Of a stretch of DNA of 39,092 nucleotides, positions 8,212 to 16,659 are shown piece after piece; positions within the stretch are counted from its first letter, which is position 1; each line of letters begins with the position of its first letter. Both the position numbers and the translations under genes were made by a program. The notes below the pieces were generated by a model that saw nothing but the letters and a program-made list of their open reading frames with translations, had not been told where the DNA came from and did no database searches. The stretch comes from Frankiaceae bacterium (GTDB taxonomy: Bacteria; Actinomycetota; Actinomycetes; BP-191), in NCBI GenBank assembly GCA_030840645.1, contig JAVEEC010000103.1:1-39092 (forward strand), in the 5' to 3' direction.

Positions 8212-9075
8212 TTACGGCGCGGGTTCGATCGGCGAGGTCTCGTCGTCGGCCCACTGCTCGGTGCTCTCGCGGCCGGGCCGGTTGCGCCGTGCCCGGTCCC
8301 TGACCCGCCCGAAGAGGATGACCAGCTCGTAGAAGATGCAGAGCGGGATCCACATCGCGAGGAACGTGAACGGGTCCTGGCTCGGTGTGATCACCGCCGC
8401 GAACACCGACAGGCCGAAGAACATCGCGCGCCGCCAGCGCCGCAGCTTCTCGGTGGGTGTGATGCCGACGATGTTCAGGAAGATCATCAGGATCGGGAAC
8501 TCGAACGACACGCCGAACGCCAGCAGCATCAGCGACACGAACGACAGGTACTTGTCGAGGGTCAGCGCCGTCGTCACGCCGCCGCCGCCGATGCCGAGCA
8601 GGAACGACAGCCCCTTGTCGAGGGTGACGTAGGAGAACGCCGCGCCCGCTACGAACAGCGCCAGCGACGAGCCGACGAACGGCAGCGCCCACTTCCGCTC
8701 GCGCGGGTGCAGCCCCGGCGTCACGAACGCCCAGAGCTGCCAGAGCCAGACCGGCGCCGAGAGGATCGAGCCGGCGATCAGCGAGACCTTCATCCGGATC
8801 AGGAACTGGTCCAGCACACCGGTCACCAGCAGCCGGCAGTCACCGCCGCCGAAGCGGCGTTCGGCGGGCAGCGCGCAGTACGGCCGCTGGAGGAACCGGA
8901 AGATGTCCGGGAAGAACAGGTACGCGACGACGATCCCGACGAACAGCGCGAGCGCGCTCTTGACCATCCGGGCGCGCAGCTCGCGCAGGTGCTCGACCAG
9001 CGGCATCCGCGACTGCTCGGGGTCGGCGGACCGGCGCCGCCGAGTGTTCCTGGGCAGGCTCGCGGTGTCGGACAC
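8212..9075 (-). CDS. tatC: Twin-arginine translocase subunit TatC
   Basis: The 287-residue polytopic membrane protein begins with a basic N-tail and then the TatC signature MPLVEHLRELRARM, which forms the Tat signal-peptide site. About six hydrophobic segments follow, with LWAFVTPGLHPRERKW, FEFPILMIFLNIVGI and FAAVITPSQDPFTF between them. TatC recognises RR signal peptides and assembles with TatA to export folded proteins. It begins at GTG 9075, with 32 nt separating it from tatA. The C-terminal ~35 residues are charged and probably cytoplasmic. Confidence 0.96.
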   Translation of the reverse strand: MSDTASLPRNTRRRRSADPEQSRMPLVEHLRELRARMVKSALALFVGIVVAYLFFPDIFRFLQRPYCALPAERRFGGGDCRLLVTGVLDQFLIRMKVSLIAGSILSAPVWLWQLWAFVTPGLHPRERKWALPFVGSSLALFVAGAAFSYVTLDKGLSFLLGIGGGGVTTALTLDKYLSFVSLMLLAFGVSFEFPILMIFLNIVGITPTEKLRRWRRAMFFGLSVFAAVITPSQDPFTFLAMWIPLCIFYELVILFGRVRDRARRNRPGRESTEQWADDETSPIEPAP

Positions 9076-9107
9076 GACGGGTCAGCCGGACGCCGCTGCG
9101 CGCGGGG

Positions 9108-9359
9108 TCAGCGGGTCTCGGAGCTGTCCGACCCGCGGGACGCCTTCCACTCCGCGAACTCGCGCGCCTCGCGGGCGGCGTCGGACTCGGCGAGGATCCC
9201 GGGCTTCGTGTCGTCCTCGCGCAGGCCCTTGGTCTCGGCCTTGAGGATCCGCGCGGACCGCCCGAGCGAGCGCGCCATGTCCGGGAGCTTCTTCGACCCG
9301 AACAGCAGCACGAGCACGAGCAGCACCAGGATGAGCTCCCAGCCGTTGGGTATGTTCAT
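9108..9359 (-). CDS. tatA: Twin-arginine translocase subunit TatA
   Basis: The 83-residue protein has one N-terminal membrane helix ([15 protein letters not shown]), the hinge FGSKKLPD, an amphipathic helix ([15 protein letters not shown]) and a charged tail, which is the standard TatA layout. It forms the pore or membrane-thinning element of the Tat system with TatC encoded just downstream. AAGGA lies 7 nt before the ATG at 9359. No tatB is visible, as expected where TatA/TatC pairs are encoded together and TatB lies elsewhere. Confidence 0.95.
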   Translation of the reverse strand: MNIPNGWELILVLLVLVLLFGSKKLPDMARSLGRSARILKAETKGLREDDTKPGILAESDAAREAREFAEWKASRGSDSSETR

Positions 9360-9421
9360 GCGCCGTCCTTCTCACAGGTGCGGAGGCTTCCGAGTGTACG
9401 CGTCACGTACCGGGGTGTTCG

Positions 9422-9434
9422 CGGCGGGACGCCG
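9422..9434 (-). terminator. Short hairpin downstream of the 59-residue membrane-protein gene
   Basis: CGGCG / CGCCG arms with a 3-nt loop lie about 10 nt after the stop at 9445. The stem is weak with no T-tract. It may only partly separate this gene from tatA. Confidence 0.2.
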
Positions 9435-9444
9435 TACGGATGGG

Positions 9445-9624
9445 TCAGCGCTCGCGCGGCGCGACCGCGTCGAGCGCGGCGGTGGCGTCACCCACGCGTC
9501 TGCCCGCCGCCGCGACCGTGCGGGTGAGCGCCTTGACCTGCCGGAACACCCGGACCGCGAGGAGCGCGAGCACGACCAGGCCCACGGCGAACGCCAGCAC
9601 CGCGAACACGACGACGACGGCCAC
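9445..9624 (-). CDS. Small single-helix membrane protein
   Basis: The 59-residue product is an N-terminal hydrophobic helix (residues 1-24, almost all Val/Ala/Leu/Phe) followed by a basic, amphipathic helix (VRVFRQVKALTRTV...) that could form a short coiled coil. The family is not recognised. The GTG start at 9624 lies 20 nt after the zinc-ribbon gene, with tatA 85 nt downstream. The shape resembles small TatA-like or stator-like proteins but lacks the FGxxKLP hinge, so I would not call it a Tat component. Confidence 0.6.
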   Translation of the reverse strand: MAVVVVFAVLAFAVGLVVLALLAVRVFRQVKALTRTVAAAGRRVGDATAALDAVAPRER

Positions 9625-9644
9625 GGGTGGATGGTACCGACCGG

Positions 9645-9980
9645 CTAGTGCGGGGCGGTCACCTGGGCCGCGACGGCGGCGAGGTCGTCGGCGGAGTTCA
9701 GCTGGAGCGCGAAGTCGAGCAGGTCGTCGTAGGTGAGCGCGGGGCCTGCGTGGGTCTCCAGCGCCTCGGCGGGCAGCTCCCAGACCTCGGCGCGAACGCC
9801 ACCGGACATCAGCAGCGACACGACGTGGTCGTCGGCCGGCTTGCGGACCTCGTCGGCACACTTCGGGCAGTCGAACGTGTAGTACGACTGTGAGGCGTGG
9901 CTGCACACCATGAGCGTGACGTCCTCGGACGTGAGCTCGACCTCGCCACAGGTGGGGCAGGAAGCCTTGATGGTCGTCAC
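9645..9980 (-). CDS. Zinc-ribbon protein of unknown function
   Basis: The 111-residue protein has CPTC at 8-11, Cys26 and CPKC at 38-41, a pattern able to hold one zinc ion. A helical C-terminal half follows with an Asp-Asp-Leu-Leu-Asp segment. A GAGAGGA ribosome site 7 nt before the GTG at 9980 decides the start; an upstream in-frame ATG near the end of the spacer lacks such a site. The gene sits just after pafC, behind a 114-nt spacer that may hold its own promoter. The ribbon suggests nucleic-acid or protein binding, but no family assignment was possible. Confidence 0.68.
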   Translation of the reverse strand: MTTIKASCPTCGEVELTSEDVTLMVCSHASQSYYTFDCPKCADEVRKPADDHVVSLLMSGGVRAEVWELPAEALETHAGPALTYDDLLDFALQLNSADDLAAVAAQVTAPH

Positions 9981-10038
9981 GTCGGTGTCCTCTCGGTGTG
10001 CCTCCCGCCTTCCCCGGCGGAACTCTCTGTGCTTCGGC

Positions 10039-10060
10039 ATCACCGCGAAATTGCTTGACA
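10039..10060 (-). promoter_or_regulatory. Weak RecA-NDp (PafBC-type) promoter resemblance
   Basis: On the minus strand TGTCAAGC is followed after 8 nt by GGTGAT. The published consensus is TTGTCRGTG-N8-TAnnnT, so the upstream half matches partly and the -10 half poorly. It lies about 60-80 nt before the zinc-ribbon gene, directly after pafC. Confidence 0.15.
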
Positions 10061-10066
10061 GCCGCG

Positions 10067-10079
10067 CGGGACCATCCCG
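10067..10079 (-). terminator. Small hairpin after pafC
   Basis: CGGGA / TCCCG arms with a 3-nt loop lie 15 nt after the pafC stop. It is a short stem without a T-tract and may reduce read-through into the zinc-ribbon gene. Confidence 0.25.
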
Positions 10080-10094
10080 AACCATCCGTTGTGA

Positions 10095-11048
10095 CTAGTC
10101 GCCGTACGCCGCGAGCGCGGCAGCCGCGGTACGCCGAACGCCGTCCGCCAGCGACGGCGGCGACACGACCGACGCGGCCGGTCCGAGGCGCAGCAGCAGG
10201 CGGCGCAGCCACCCGTCGTCGTGGACGCGCAGCGCGACGCGGGCGCCGCCGCCGGGCAGCTCCTCGTACGTCTCGTACGGGTAGTAGTCGGCGACCCAGC
10301 GGGCCTCCCTGGTCAGCTCCAGGACGACCTCGGGGTCGGTCGGGGCGGGCAGGTACAGGCCGCCGGAGACGTCGCGCGGGGCCGCCTGCACGGGTACCTC
10401 GGCGGGCAGGTCCAGCTCGGTCGCGTCGAGCACCCGGTCCAGCCGGAACAGCCGCACGTCCTCCACCAGGCGGCACCAGGCTTCGAGGTACCACCGGCCG
10501 TCGACGTTGACGACCCGCATCGGGTCGACGTCGCGTTCCGAGACCTCGTCGCGGCCGGGGTTGTGGTAGCGCAGGTGCATGCGGCGGCGGCGTTCGACGG
10601 CGCCTTCGACGGCGCGCAACGTCTCCCCCGCCGCGTCGAGCGAGACCTCGACCCGCCCGGCCGTCGCCTCCATCGCGGCGGCGCAGGCCGACTCGAGCTT
10701 GGCGAGCGCGCGGTCCAGCGCGTCGCGTTCGACCAGGCCCGGCTCGGCGGCCAGGGCGCGCGCCGCGACGACCAGCGCCAGCGCCTCCTCAGGCGACAGC
10801 GTCAACGGCCGCGCGATGGTGTCGGCGTTGCGCAGCGTGATGCGGTCGCCCTCGTAGGACACCTCGATCAGCTCGGCCGGCGTGTAGCCGGGCAGGCCGC
10901 AGTAGAACAGCAGGTCGAGGTCGTCGCGGAGCTGCCGCTCGCTGACGCCGAAGACCTCTGCCGCCTCGGCGACCGGCACGCCCGGGTTCTGCAGGAGGTA
11001 CGGCACCAGCGACAGCATGCGGGCCAGCGCGTCGGCGGCCTTCGCCAT
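10095..11048 (-). CDS. pafC: WYL-domain DNA-damage regulator PafC
   Basis: The 317-residue protein has an N-terminal winged HTH (VPYLLQNPGVPVAEAAEVFGV, split SERQLRDDLDLL) and a central WYL domain around RRRMHLRYHNPGRDEV...RVVNVDGRWYLEAWC...FRLDRV. A C-terminal WCX-like extension follows. PafC pairs with PafB to activate RecA-independent DNA-damage promoters in mycobacteria. Its ATG overlaps the pafB TGA by one base (ATGA at 11045-11048 region), so the two are co-translated. The order FKBP lipoprotein-pafB-pafC-tatA/C is as in other actinobacteria, apart from the zinc-ribbon and small membrane genes between pafC and tatA. Confidence 0.9.
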   Translation of the reverse strand: MAKAADALARMLSLVPYLLQNPGVPVAEAAEVFGVSERQLRDDLDLLFYCGLPGYTPAELIEVSYEGDRITLRNADTIARPLTLSPEEALALVVAARALAAEPGLVERDALDRALAKLESACAAAMEATAGRVEVSLDAAGETLRAVEGAVERRRRMHLRYHNPGRDEVSERDVDPMRVVNVDGRWYLEAWCRLVEDVRLFRLDRVLDATELDLPAEVPVQAAPRDVSGGLYLPAPTDPEVVLELTREARWVADYYPYETYEELPGGGARVALRVHDDGWLRRLLLRLGPAASVVSPPSLADGVRRTAAAALAAYGD

Positions 11049-11992
11049 CAGCGGGCCGCCAGGCGGAGGCGTTCGACGACGCCCGCGCGCGCCTCGGGCG
11101 GCGACAGGACGACAGCGTCCGGGCCGAAGCCGCAGAGCCACTCGGTGAACTTGTCCACGTCGCCGATCGGCACCTCGGCCCGGGTCCACCCGTCCGGCTC
11201 CTCGGTCGTCGCGGTCGCCGCGCGGCGGACGTCCCATGCCGCGCCCGGCGCGAGCCGGACGATCGCCGTACCCGTCGCCGGGTCGCTCTCGAACGGCGCC
11301 ACCTCGGCCTGCAGGTCCACGCCGTCCGGCACGGTGAACGCGCCCGCCGGGCCGACCGGGCGGACCTCGCCCGCGATGCGGGACAGCCGGAACACCCGCG
11401 TGCCGTCGCGGTCGCGGTCGTGACCCACGACGTACCAGCGGCCGTGCCGGTGGACCAGCCCCCACGGCTCGACGGTGCGCGGCACGGCGGCGTCGGCGTA
11501 CGACGGCCGGTAGCCGAACGTCACCGCCCGCGCCGCGCGCACCGCCGCCAGCAGCGGCTCGAACGCCGCGTCCCGCGCCGCCACCCGCGGCTCGATGCCG
11601 GCGGTCGCCACCGGGTCGATCCCGGCCGCGCGGAGCTTGAGCAGCGCGCTCGCGCTGGCGTCGGCCAGCCCGGCCGACTGCCAGAGCCGCGCCGCGAGCG
11701 CCAGCGCGGCCGCCTCGTCCGGCGCCAGGTCGATCGGCGGCAGCTCGTAGGACTCCCGCGGGACGCGGTACCCGACCTCGTCGCCCCACGCGTCGAGCGG
11801 CTCGGTCCGCAGCGGCACGCCGAGGTCGCGCAGCTCGTCCTTGTCGCGTTCGAACATCCGGCGGAACGCGTCGTAGTCGTCCTGGTCGTAGCCGGGGACG
11901 ACCGAGCGGATCTGCTCGACCGTCACCGGGCGGCGGGCGGAGAGCAGCATGAGCAGCAGGTTGACCAGCCGCTCGAGCTTGCGCACCGCCAC
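11048..11992 (-). CDS. pafB: WYL-domain DNA-damage regulator PafB
   Basis: The 314-residue protein has an N-terminal HTH (LERLVNLLLMLLSARRPVTV...RMFERDKDELRDLG), a WYL domain (AVTFGYRPS...VEPWGLVHRHGRWYVVGHD...FRLSRI) and a C-terminal WCX region. With PafC it forms the DNA-damage-response activator PafBC. The GTG at 11992 starts 4 nt after the stop of the FKBP lipoprotein gene, so the FKBP gene, pafB and pafC form one unit. The predicted partner pafA is not adjacent: two plus-strand genes and a membrane-protein gene lie between them, so pafA and pafBC are separately promoted here. Confidence 0.9.
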   Translation of the reverse strand: MAVRKLERLVNLLLMLLSARRPVTVEQIRSVVPGYDQDDYDAFRRMFERDKDELRDLGVPLRTEPLDAWGDEVGYRVPRESYELPPIDLAPDEAAALALAARLWQSAGLADASASALLKLRAAGIDPVATAGIEPRVAARDAAFEPLLAAVRAARAVTFGYRPSYADAAVPRTVEPWGLVHRHGRWYVVGHDRDRDGTRVFRLSRIAGEVRPVGPAGAFTVPDGVDLQAEVAPFESDPATGTAIVRLAPGAAWDVRRAATATTEEPDGWTRAEVPIGDVDKFTEWLCGFGPDAVVLSPPEARAGVVERLRLAAR

Positions 11993-11996
11993 GGCG

Positions 11997-12524
11997 TTAC
12001 GGTGCCTGCGAGCCGGCCGGCGGCGCGAACCCGCCGGACACGCCGACCAGGTCGACGACGAAGACCAGGGCTTCGTTCGGGCCGATGGTGCCGGTGCCGT
12101 CGCCGTCCGGGCCGTACGCCAGCCCGGCCGGGATGACCAGCTCGCGCCGGCCACCGACCCGCATCCCGACGACGCCCTCGTCCCAGCCCGCGATGACGTC
12201 CTCGTTGCCGAGGAGGAACGGCAGCGGGTGCGGCGGGTTGCTCTTCCAGGACGAGTCGAACTCCTTGCCGTTCTTGAACAGCACGCCGACGTAGTTGACC
12301 CGGACGTTGCGGCCCGGGATCGCGAAGTCGCCGGTGCCGACGATCAGGTCCCTCTTGACCAGCGTCGTGGGAGGCGGGCCCTTCGGCACGGTGACCGTCG
12401 GCTTTGTCGTCGGGACGACCGGGGCCGGGCTGGTCGGCGCCGGCGTGGCCGCGACCTTCTTGCCGTCACCGGTGCACGCGGACAGGGCCAGGACGGCGGT
12501 CAGGGCGGCGAGGGCGCGGCGCAA
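11997..12524 (-). CDS. FKBP-type peptidyl-prolyl isomerase lipoprotein
   Basis: The 175-residue product starts at a TTG (12524) preceded by GGAG at good spacing. It has a lipoprotein signal with lipobox LSAC (Cys17), then a Pro/Thr-rich linker, then an FKBP domain (about residues 68-168) with VRVNYVGVLFKNGKEFDSSW, PFLLGNEDVIAGWDEGVVGM, GGRRELVIPAGLAYG and LVFVVDLV. It would catalyse proline isomerisation in folding proteins on the outer face of the membrane. FKBP genes beside pafA/pafBC are frequent in actinobacteria. No in-frame ATG or GTG gives both the signal and a ribosome site, which supports the TTG. Confidence 0.88.
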   Translation of the reverse strand: MRRALAALTAVLALSACTGDGKKVAATPAPTSPAPVVPTTKPTVTVPKGPPPTTLVKRDLIVGTGDFAIPGRNVRVNYVGVLFKNGKEFDSSWKSNPPHPLPFLLGNEDVIAGWDEGVVGMRVGGRRELVIPAGLAYGPDGDGTGTIGPNEALVFVVDLVGVSGGFAPPAGSQAP

Positions 12525-12558
12525 CTCGGTGCTCCAAGGTCGGCGGAACGATCCCTCC

Positions 12559-12568
12559 ACGCTACCGT
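12559..12568. promoter_or_regulatory. Overlapping divergent -10 boxes (FKBP / DUF3866 genes)
   Basis: ACGCTACCGT contains TACCGT on the plus strand (12563-12568, 7 nt before the GTG at 12576) and TAGCGT on the minus strand (12564-12559), sharing the TA step. This would be one symmetric element serving both directions: leaderless on the plus side and with a short leader carrying GGAG on the minus side. Confidence 0.4.
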
Positions 12569-12575
12569 GCGCCCT

Positions 12576-13643
12576 GTGATCCGGCTGCGCGAGGGACGCG
12601 TCCTGGGGATACGGCGCCGCTGGCCGGGCGCGTGCGAGATCGACGTCGAGGTCGAGGGCGCGGCAGCCGTCGCGCTCGCCTACCCCGCGCTCGTCGGCGA
12701 GCCCGAGCCGGGCGACCGCGTGCTGCTCAACACCACCGCCGTCACGCTCGGCCTCGGCACCGGCGGCCACCACCTCGTGGTGGCGTTCCCCGACCGGCTG
12801 CCGCCCGACGCCGAGGGGCCCGGGCACCTGGTCAAGGCGCGGTACACGCCGTCGCAGGCGACCGTTCTCGGCGTCTCCGAGGAGTCGTCGCCGCACTCCG
12901 CGGCGATGGCCGCCGCGACCTCGGTCGGCGGCATGCCGGTCGTCGTCGCGGACCTCCACTCCGCGCTGCCCGCCGTCCTCGCCGGCATCGAGGAACGACG
13001 GCCGGGCACCCGGGTCGCGTACGTCATGACCGACGGCGGCGCGCTGCCGATCTGGCTGTCGCGTACGGTCGCCGCGCTGCGCGAGCACCTCGTCGGCACC
13101 GTGACGACCGGGCAGGCGTTCGGCGGCGACCTGGAGGCGGTGACCTTGCACGAGGGGCTGCTCGCCGCGCGCGTCGTCCTCGCGGCGGAGGTCGCCGTCG
13201 TCACCCAGGGCCCGGGCAACCTCGGCGTCGGGACACCGTGGGGGTTCTCCGGCGTGGCCGCGGGCGACGCCGTCAACGCCGTCGCGGCCGTCGGCGGCCG
13301 GGCCGTCGCGTCGTTGCGGATCTCCGACGCCGACCCGCGCGAACGCCACCGCGGCGTCAGCCACCACAGCCGGACGGCGTACGGCCGGGTCGCGCTCGCC
13401 CGCGCCGTCGTGGTGGTGCCGTCGCTCGCGGACCCGCTCGCCACTGACGTCGACCGCGACCTCGCCGAGTCCGGCATCGCGGACCGCCACGACGTCGTCC
13501 GCGTTCCCGTCGACGGGCTCGAAGAAGTGCTGGGGCGCAGCGGGTTCCCGCTGGAGACGATGGGGCGCGGTCTGGCGGGCGACACCGCGTACTTCCTCGC
13601 CGCGGCCGCCGCCGGCCGCCACGCCGCGGGGCTGCTGCCGTGA
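12576..13643 (+). CDS. DUF3866-like conserved protein
   Basis: The 355-residue protein lacks a signal peptide or membrane segment. It starts with a small beta domain (IRLREGRVLGIRRRWPGACEIDVEVEG...PGDRVLLNTTAV) and continues with a larger alpha/beta domain containing YTPSQATVLGVSEESSPHS, YVMTDGGALPIWLS, TQGPGNLGVGTPWGFSG and GVSHHSRTAYG. These segments fit the actinobacterial/firmicute DUF3866 family, whose function is not known. The GTG start has no ribosome site but a TACCGT box 7 nt upstream. Its stop overlaps the cyclase start by four bases (GTGA), so the two are co-translated. Confidence 0.8.
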   Translation: MIRLREGRVLGIRRRWPGACEIDVEVEGAAAVALAYPALVGEPEPGDRVLLNTTAVTLGLGTGGHHLVVAFPDRLPPDAEGPGHLVKARYTPSQATVLGVSEESSPHSAAMAAATSVGGMPVVVADLHSALPAVLAGIEERRPGTRVAYVMTDGGALPIWLSRTVAALREHLVGTVTTGQAFGGDLEAVTLHEGLLAARVVLAAEVAVVTQGPGNLGVGTPWGFSGVAAGDAVNAVAAVGGRAVASLRISDADPRERHRGVSHHSRTAYGRVALARAVVVVPSLADPLATDVDRDLAESGIADRHDVVRVPVDGLEEVLGRSGFPLETMGRGLAGDTAYFLAAAAAGRHAAGLLP

Positions 13644-15187
13644 GGCTCGCGCCGTCGGGGACGCCGTTGAGGCTGGTCGAACGCACCCTTGCCCGGGTCG
13701 GCCTGCGCATCCTCGTCGCCAACCTGGTCGGCGCCAGCCTGGCGTTCTTCTACCTCGCCGTCGTGTCACCGTTCCCGCCGTCGATCACCCGGGCGCAGCG
13801 CGGCCACATCATCCGCGTCAACCTCGTGGTGTTCGCGGTCTTCATGACCGTCATGGGCATCGTGATCGGCCTGCTCATGGTGCGGAAGATCAGGAACGTC
13901 GATCGCTGGGCGCACGAGGAGCGCGACCCGTCGCCCGCCGAGGTCGACGCCGTCCTCCATCTCCCCCACACGCTGCTCACGCTGCCCGGCGTCACCTGGC
14001 TGCTCGCGGCGACCACGTTCGGCGTCGTCCAGCCGCTGCTCGGGCTCGGCTGGGTGATCGTGCTCCGCGTCGCCAGTGGCATCGTCCTCGGCGGCCTGAT
14101 CACCTCGACGCTGACGTACCTCCTGGTCGAACGCGCCCTCCGCCCGCTGGCGGCGTTCGTCCTCACGTACGGCCCCCTCGACCGGCCGCGCGCGCCCGGC
14201 ATCCTGCCGCGCGTCGTCGTCTCGTGGCTGCTGTCGTCGGCGCTGCCGTTGGTCGCCGTCGGGCTCTCGCAGCTGTTCCGCAGCGACGCCGAGCGGCGGC
14301 ACCTGGCCGGGCCGATCTGGTTCCTCGTCCTGGTCGGCGTCGTCACCGGCGCGATCGCGATGACCATCGCCGCGAAGTCGGTGGCCGAGCCGGTCTCCGA
14401 CGTCCGCACCGCGCAGCGCGACGTGCAGGCCGGGCGGCTGGACGTGACGGTCCCCGTGCGCGACGCGTCCGAGGTCGGCCTGCTCCAGGCCGGCTTCAAC
14501 GAGATGGTCGCCGGGCTGCGCGAACGCTCCCGCCTCCAGGACATCTTCGGCCGCCACGTCGGCGCGGAGGTCGCGCGGCAGGCGCTGGAACGCGGCATCG
14601 AGCTCGGTGGCGAGACGCGTGACGTGAGCGTGCTGTTCGCCGACGTCATCGGCTCGACGACGCTGGCCCAGCAGCGCCCGGCCGACGAGCTCGTTCGCGC
14701 GCTGAACGCGTTCTTCGGCGCGGTCGTCGCGTCGGCGCGTGAGGAGGGCGGGTGGGTGAACAAGTTCGACGGCGACGGCGCGCTCTGCGTGTTCGGCGCC
14801 CCCGCCGACCTGCCAGGACACCGGGCCGCCGCGCTGCGCGCCGCCCGCAGGCTGCGCGACCGCCTGGCCGCGCTGCCGCCGGAGACGGGGATCGTCGCGG
14901 GCGTCGGGGTCTCGTCCGGCCTGGTGACCGCGGGCAACGTCGGCGCGGAGGAGCGGTTCGAGTACACCGTCATCGGCGACCCCGTGAACGAGGCCGCGCG
15001 GATCACCGAGGCCGCCAAGACCCGTCCTGAACGCGTCCTCGCCAGCGAGCCGACCGTGCTGGGCGCGGGCGAGGAGGCCGCGTACTGGCGGCGGGTCGCG
15101 GAGGTGACGCTGCGCGGCCGCGCGGCGCCCACCGCGCTCTACGCGCCGGCCGGCGGCGACCAGGCGGCGTACCCCCACGGCGGGTAG
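13640..15187 (+). CDS. Membrane class III adenylate cyclase with HAMP domain
   Basis: The 515-residue protein has about six membrane segments in its first 245 residues, a HAMP linker (about 245-310; VAEPVSDVRTAQRDV...EVGLLQAGFNEMVAGL) and a class III cyclase domain (about 328-470). All catalytic positions are present: metal-binding Asp335 (LFADVIGST) and Asp379, adenine-selecting Lys375 (NKFDGDG) and Asp447, and transition-state Asn450 and Arg454 (GDPVNEAARI). It should make cAMP. The architecture matches the mycobacterial Rv1318c-type cyclases. The GTG start overlaps the DUF3866 stop. The last 49 nt are antisense to the end of the facing membrane-protein gene. Confidence 0.92.
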   Translation: MRLAPSGTPLRLVERTLARVGLRILVANLVGASLAFFYLAVVSPFPPSITRAQRGHIIRVNLVVFAVFMTVMGIVIGLLMVRKIRNVDRWAHEERDPSPAEVDAVLHLPHTLLTLPGVTWLLAATTFGVVQPLLGLGWVIVLRVASGIVLGGLITSTLTYLLVERALRPLAAFVLTYGPLDRPRAPGILPRVVVSWLLSSALPLVAVGLSQLFRSDAERRHLAGPIWFLVLVGVVTGAIAMTIAAKSVAEPVSDVRTAQRDVQAGRLDVTVPVRDASEVGLLQAGFNEMVAGLRERSRLQDIFGRHVGAEVARQALERGIELGGETRDVSVLFADVIGSTTLAQQRPADELVRALNAFFGAVVASAREEGGWVNKFDGDGALCVFGAPADLPGHRAAALRAARRLRDRLAALPPETGIVAGVGVSSGLVTAGNVGAEERFEYTVIGDPVNEAARITEAAKTRPERVLASEPTVLGAGEEAAYWRRVAEVTLRGRAAPTALYAPAGGDQAAYPHGG

Positions 15188-16659
15188 CTCGCCGGCGCGT
15201 TCGGTGGCAGGACGCTGACGCCGGTCAGCGTCGCCCAGAGCGCGCCGCGCGCGGGGCCAGCGGGCCACAACGGCGCCCCACCGGGCTCGCGGAGGATCAC
15301 GGCGTGCCCGCCCCTACGGCGGCCGTGGACGTGCACCGTTCCCGCGATGGCCGCCGGGAGGTCGCCGGCCGGGTCGAGCGGAACCGCGACCGCCTTCCGC
15401 GCGCGGGTCTCGGCGGCCGGCCAGAGCACCAGCCAGGCCCGGCCGCGGACGACCCGCAGCCAGGCGACGACCTCGACCGGGCGGGCCGGCCCGCGGCGCG
15501 CCCGCCGGAGGCGGAGCGGCCACGCGAGCGCCCGGCCGCCGAGAGCCACCGCGAGCAGCGCCGCGACCGCCGCGAGACCGCCGTACCCGACGGCGGCGCC
15601 GTGCCCGACCGGTGCGGTGTCGGTCACGTACGTCACCGGGATGGTGTCGCCGACCTTCACCCCGCGCGCGATCTCGGCGGGTGTGACCGGCCGGGTGTTG
15701 GCGCCGTTCTGCCGGGAGTCGTAGAAGCTCACGATCATGGCGGGGCGGCCGAGGTCGTCGCTGCCGTTGCGGACGTACCCGTCGACCGTCGCGACGCCGG
15801 GCCTCTCGTGCGCGACGTCCAGCGCGTGCGTACCGAGGCTGGCCGCGAGCAGCGCCAGCGCGACGGCGCCGGACGCGAGCGCCGCGACTACGCCGCGGCG
15901 CAGCGGCGCGACCGACGTGAGCGGTCCGGGAGCGTGGGTCTCGGGCGGGACGGTCGCGACCGCGCGCACCGGGTCCGCGTCGCCACGCCGGCGGCGGGCG
16001 ATGAGCACCAGCAACACCGCCGTCGTCACGGCGGCCGTACCCACGACCACCAGAATCCCCAGCGGCACCGCCGGCAGCGCACGCTCGGAGGGCAGGAGGT
16101 AGTCGCTCACCTCGCCACGACGGACCAGCAGCGTCACGCGGTCGCCCGGGTAGGCGTCGGCGAACTCGTCCAGCGACACCTCGACCGGGCCGGTCTCCGC
16201 GGACTCCCCGGAGAACACCAGCCCGCCCTCGCTCGCGTCCATGACCTCGCCGCGTACGGCGATGTAGTTGGCCCGCTCGTCGCGCTCGTACGCGCGTTCG
16301 TCGACGAACAACGCGCCCATCAGGATCGAGAACAGCGTGGCGAGCACCGCCGCCACGGCGAGCACCTGCAGCCCCACGCCGGACCCGATCCGCCAGCCGC
16401 GTACCCGCCACGGGTCCACCCGCGCCTGGCGGGACTGGTAGGTCACCGCCCCCGGCTGCGACCACGGCGGCGGCCCCTGCGCGGGCCCCGTTGGAGGTGC
16501 GGCGGGCGGCCCGGCGGCGTACGGGTCGGTCGGAGGTGGCGAGCCCTGCGGCGGCGCGGCCGGCGGCCAGATCGCCGGCGGCTGGAACGCCGGTACCGGG
16601 TGGTAGATGTCAGGGGCCGACCAGGGGGAGGCTGCCCCACCCTCGGGCTCGTTCCCCAC
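15139..16659 (-). CDS. Membrane protein with two DUF3592-like modules
   Basis: The 506-residue protein has a Pro-rich cytoplasmic N-terminus of ~80 residues, then TM, an extracytoplasmic beta-rich piece (YIAVRGEVMDAS...DAYPGDRVTLLVRRG), TM, a charged loop, TM, a second similar piece (GVATVDGYVRN...GVKVGDTIPVTYVTD) and another TM, ending in a soluble tail. The two loops have the size and GDxxxVxY pattern of DUF3592 modules. This is my inference from sequence shape, and the function is unknown. Its GTG shares one base with the pafA TAG stop, so it is translated right after PafA. Its 3' end overlaps the adenylate cyclase gene by 49 nt on the opposite strand. Confidence 0.78.
   Translation of the reverse strand: MGNEPEGGAASPWSAPDIYHPVPAFQPPAIWPPAAPPQGSPPPTDPYAAGPPAAPPTGPAQGPPPWSQPGAVTYQSRQARVDPWRVRGWRIGSGVGLQVLAVAAVLATLFSILMGALFVDERAYERDERANYIAVRGEVMDASEGGLVFSGESAETGPVEVSLDEFADAYPGDRVTLLVRRGEVSDYLLPSERALPAVPLGILVVVGTAAVTTAVLLVLIARRRRGDADPVRAVATVPPETHAPGPLTSVAPLRRGVVAALASGAVALALLAASLGTHALDVAHERPGVATVDGYVRNGSDDLGRPAMIVSFYDSRQNGANTRPVTPAEIARGVKVGDTIPVTYVTDTAPVGHGAAVGYGGLAAVAALLAVALGGRALAWPLRLRRARRGPARPVEVVAWLRVVRGRAWLVLWPAAETRARKAVAVPLDPAGDLPAAIAGTVHVHGRRRGGHAVILREPGGAPLWPAGPARGALWATLTGVSVLPPNAPASYPPWGYAAWSPPAGA

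Noticed and set aside
9445-9624. TatB-like gene upstream of tatA
   Set aside because: It has one helix and a basic tail, but no FGxxKLP-type hinge and too short an amphipathic region.
10039-10060. Strong PafBC (RecA-NDp) promoter after pafC
   Set aside because: Only TGTCA matches the consensus well and the -10 half is GGTGAT, so it is reported only as a weak feature.
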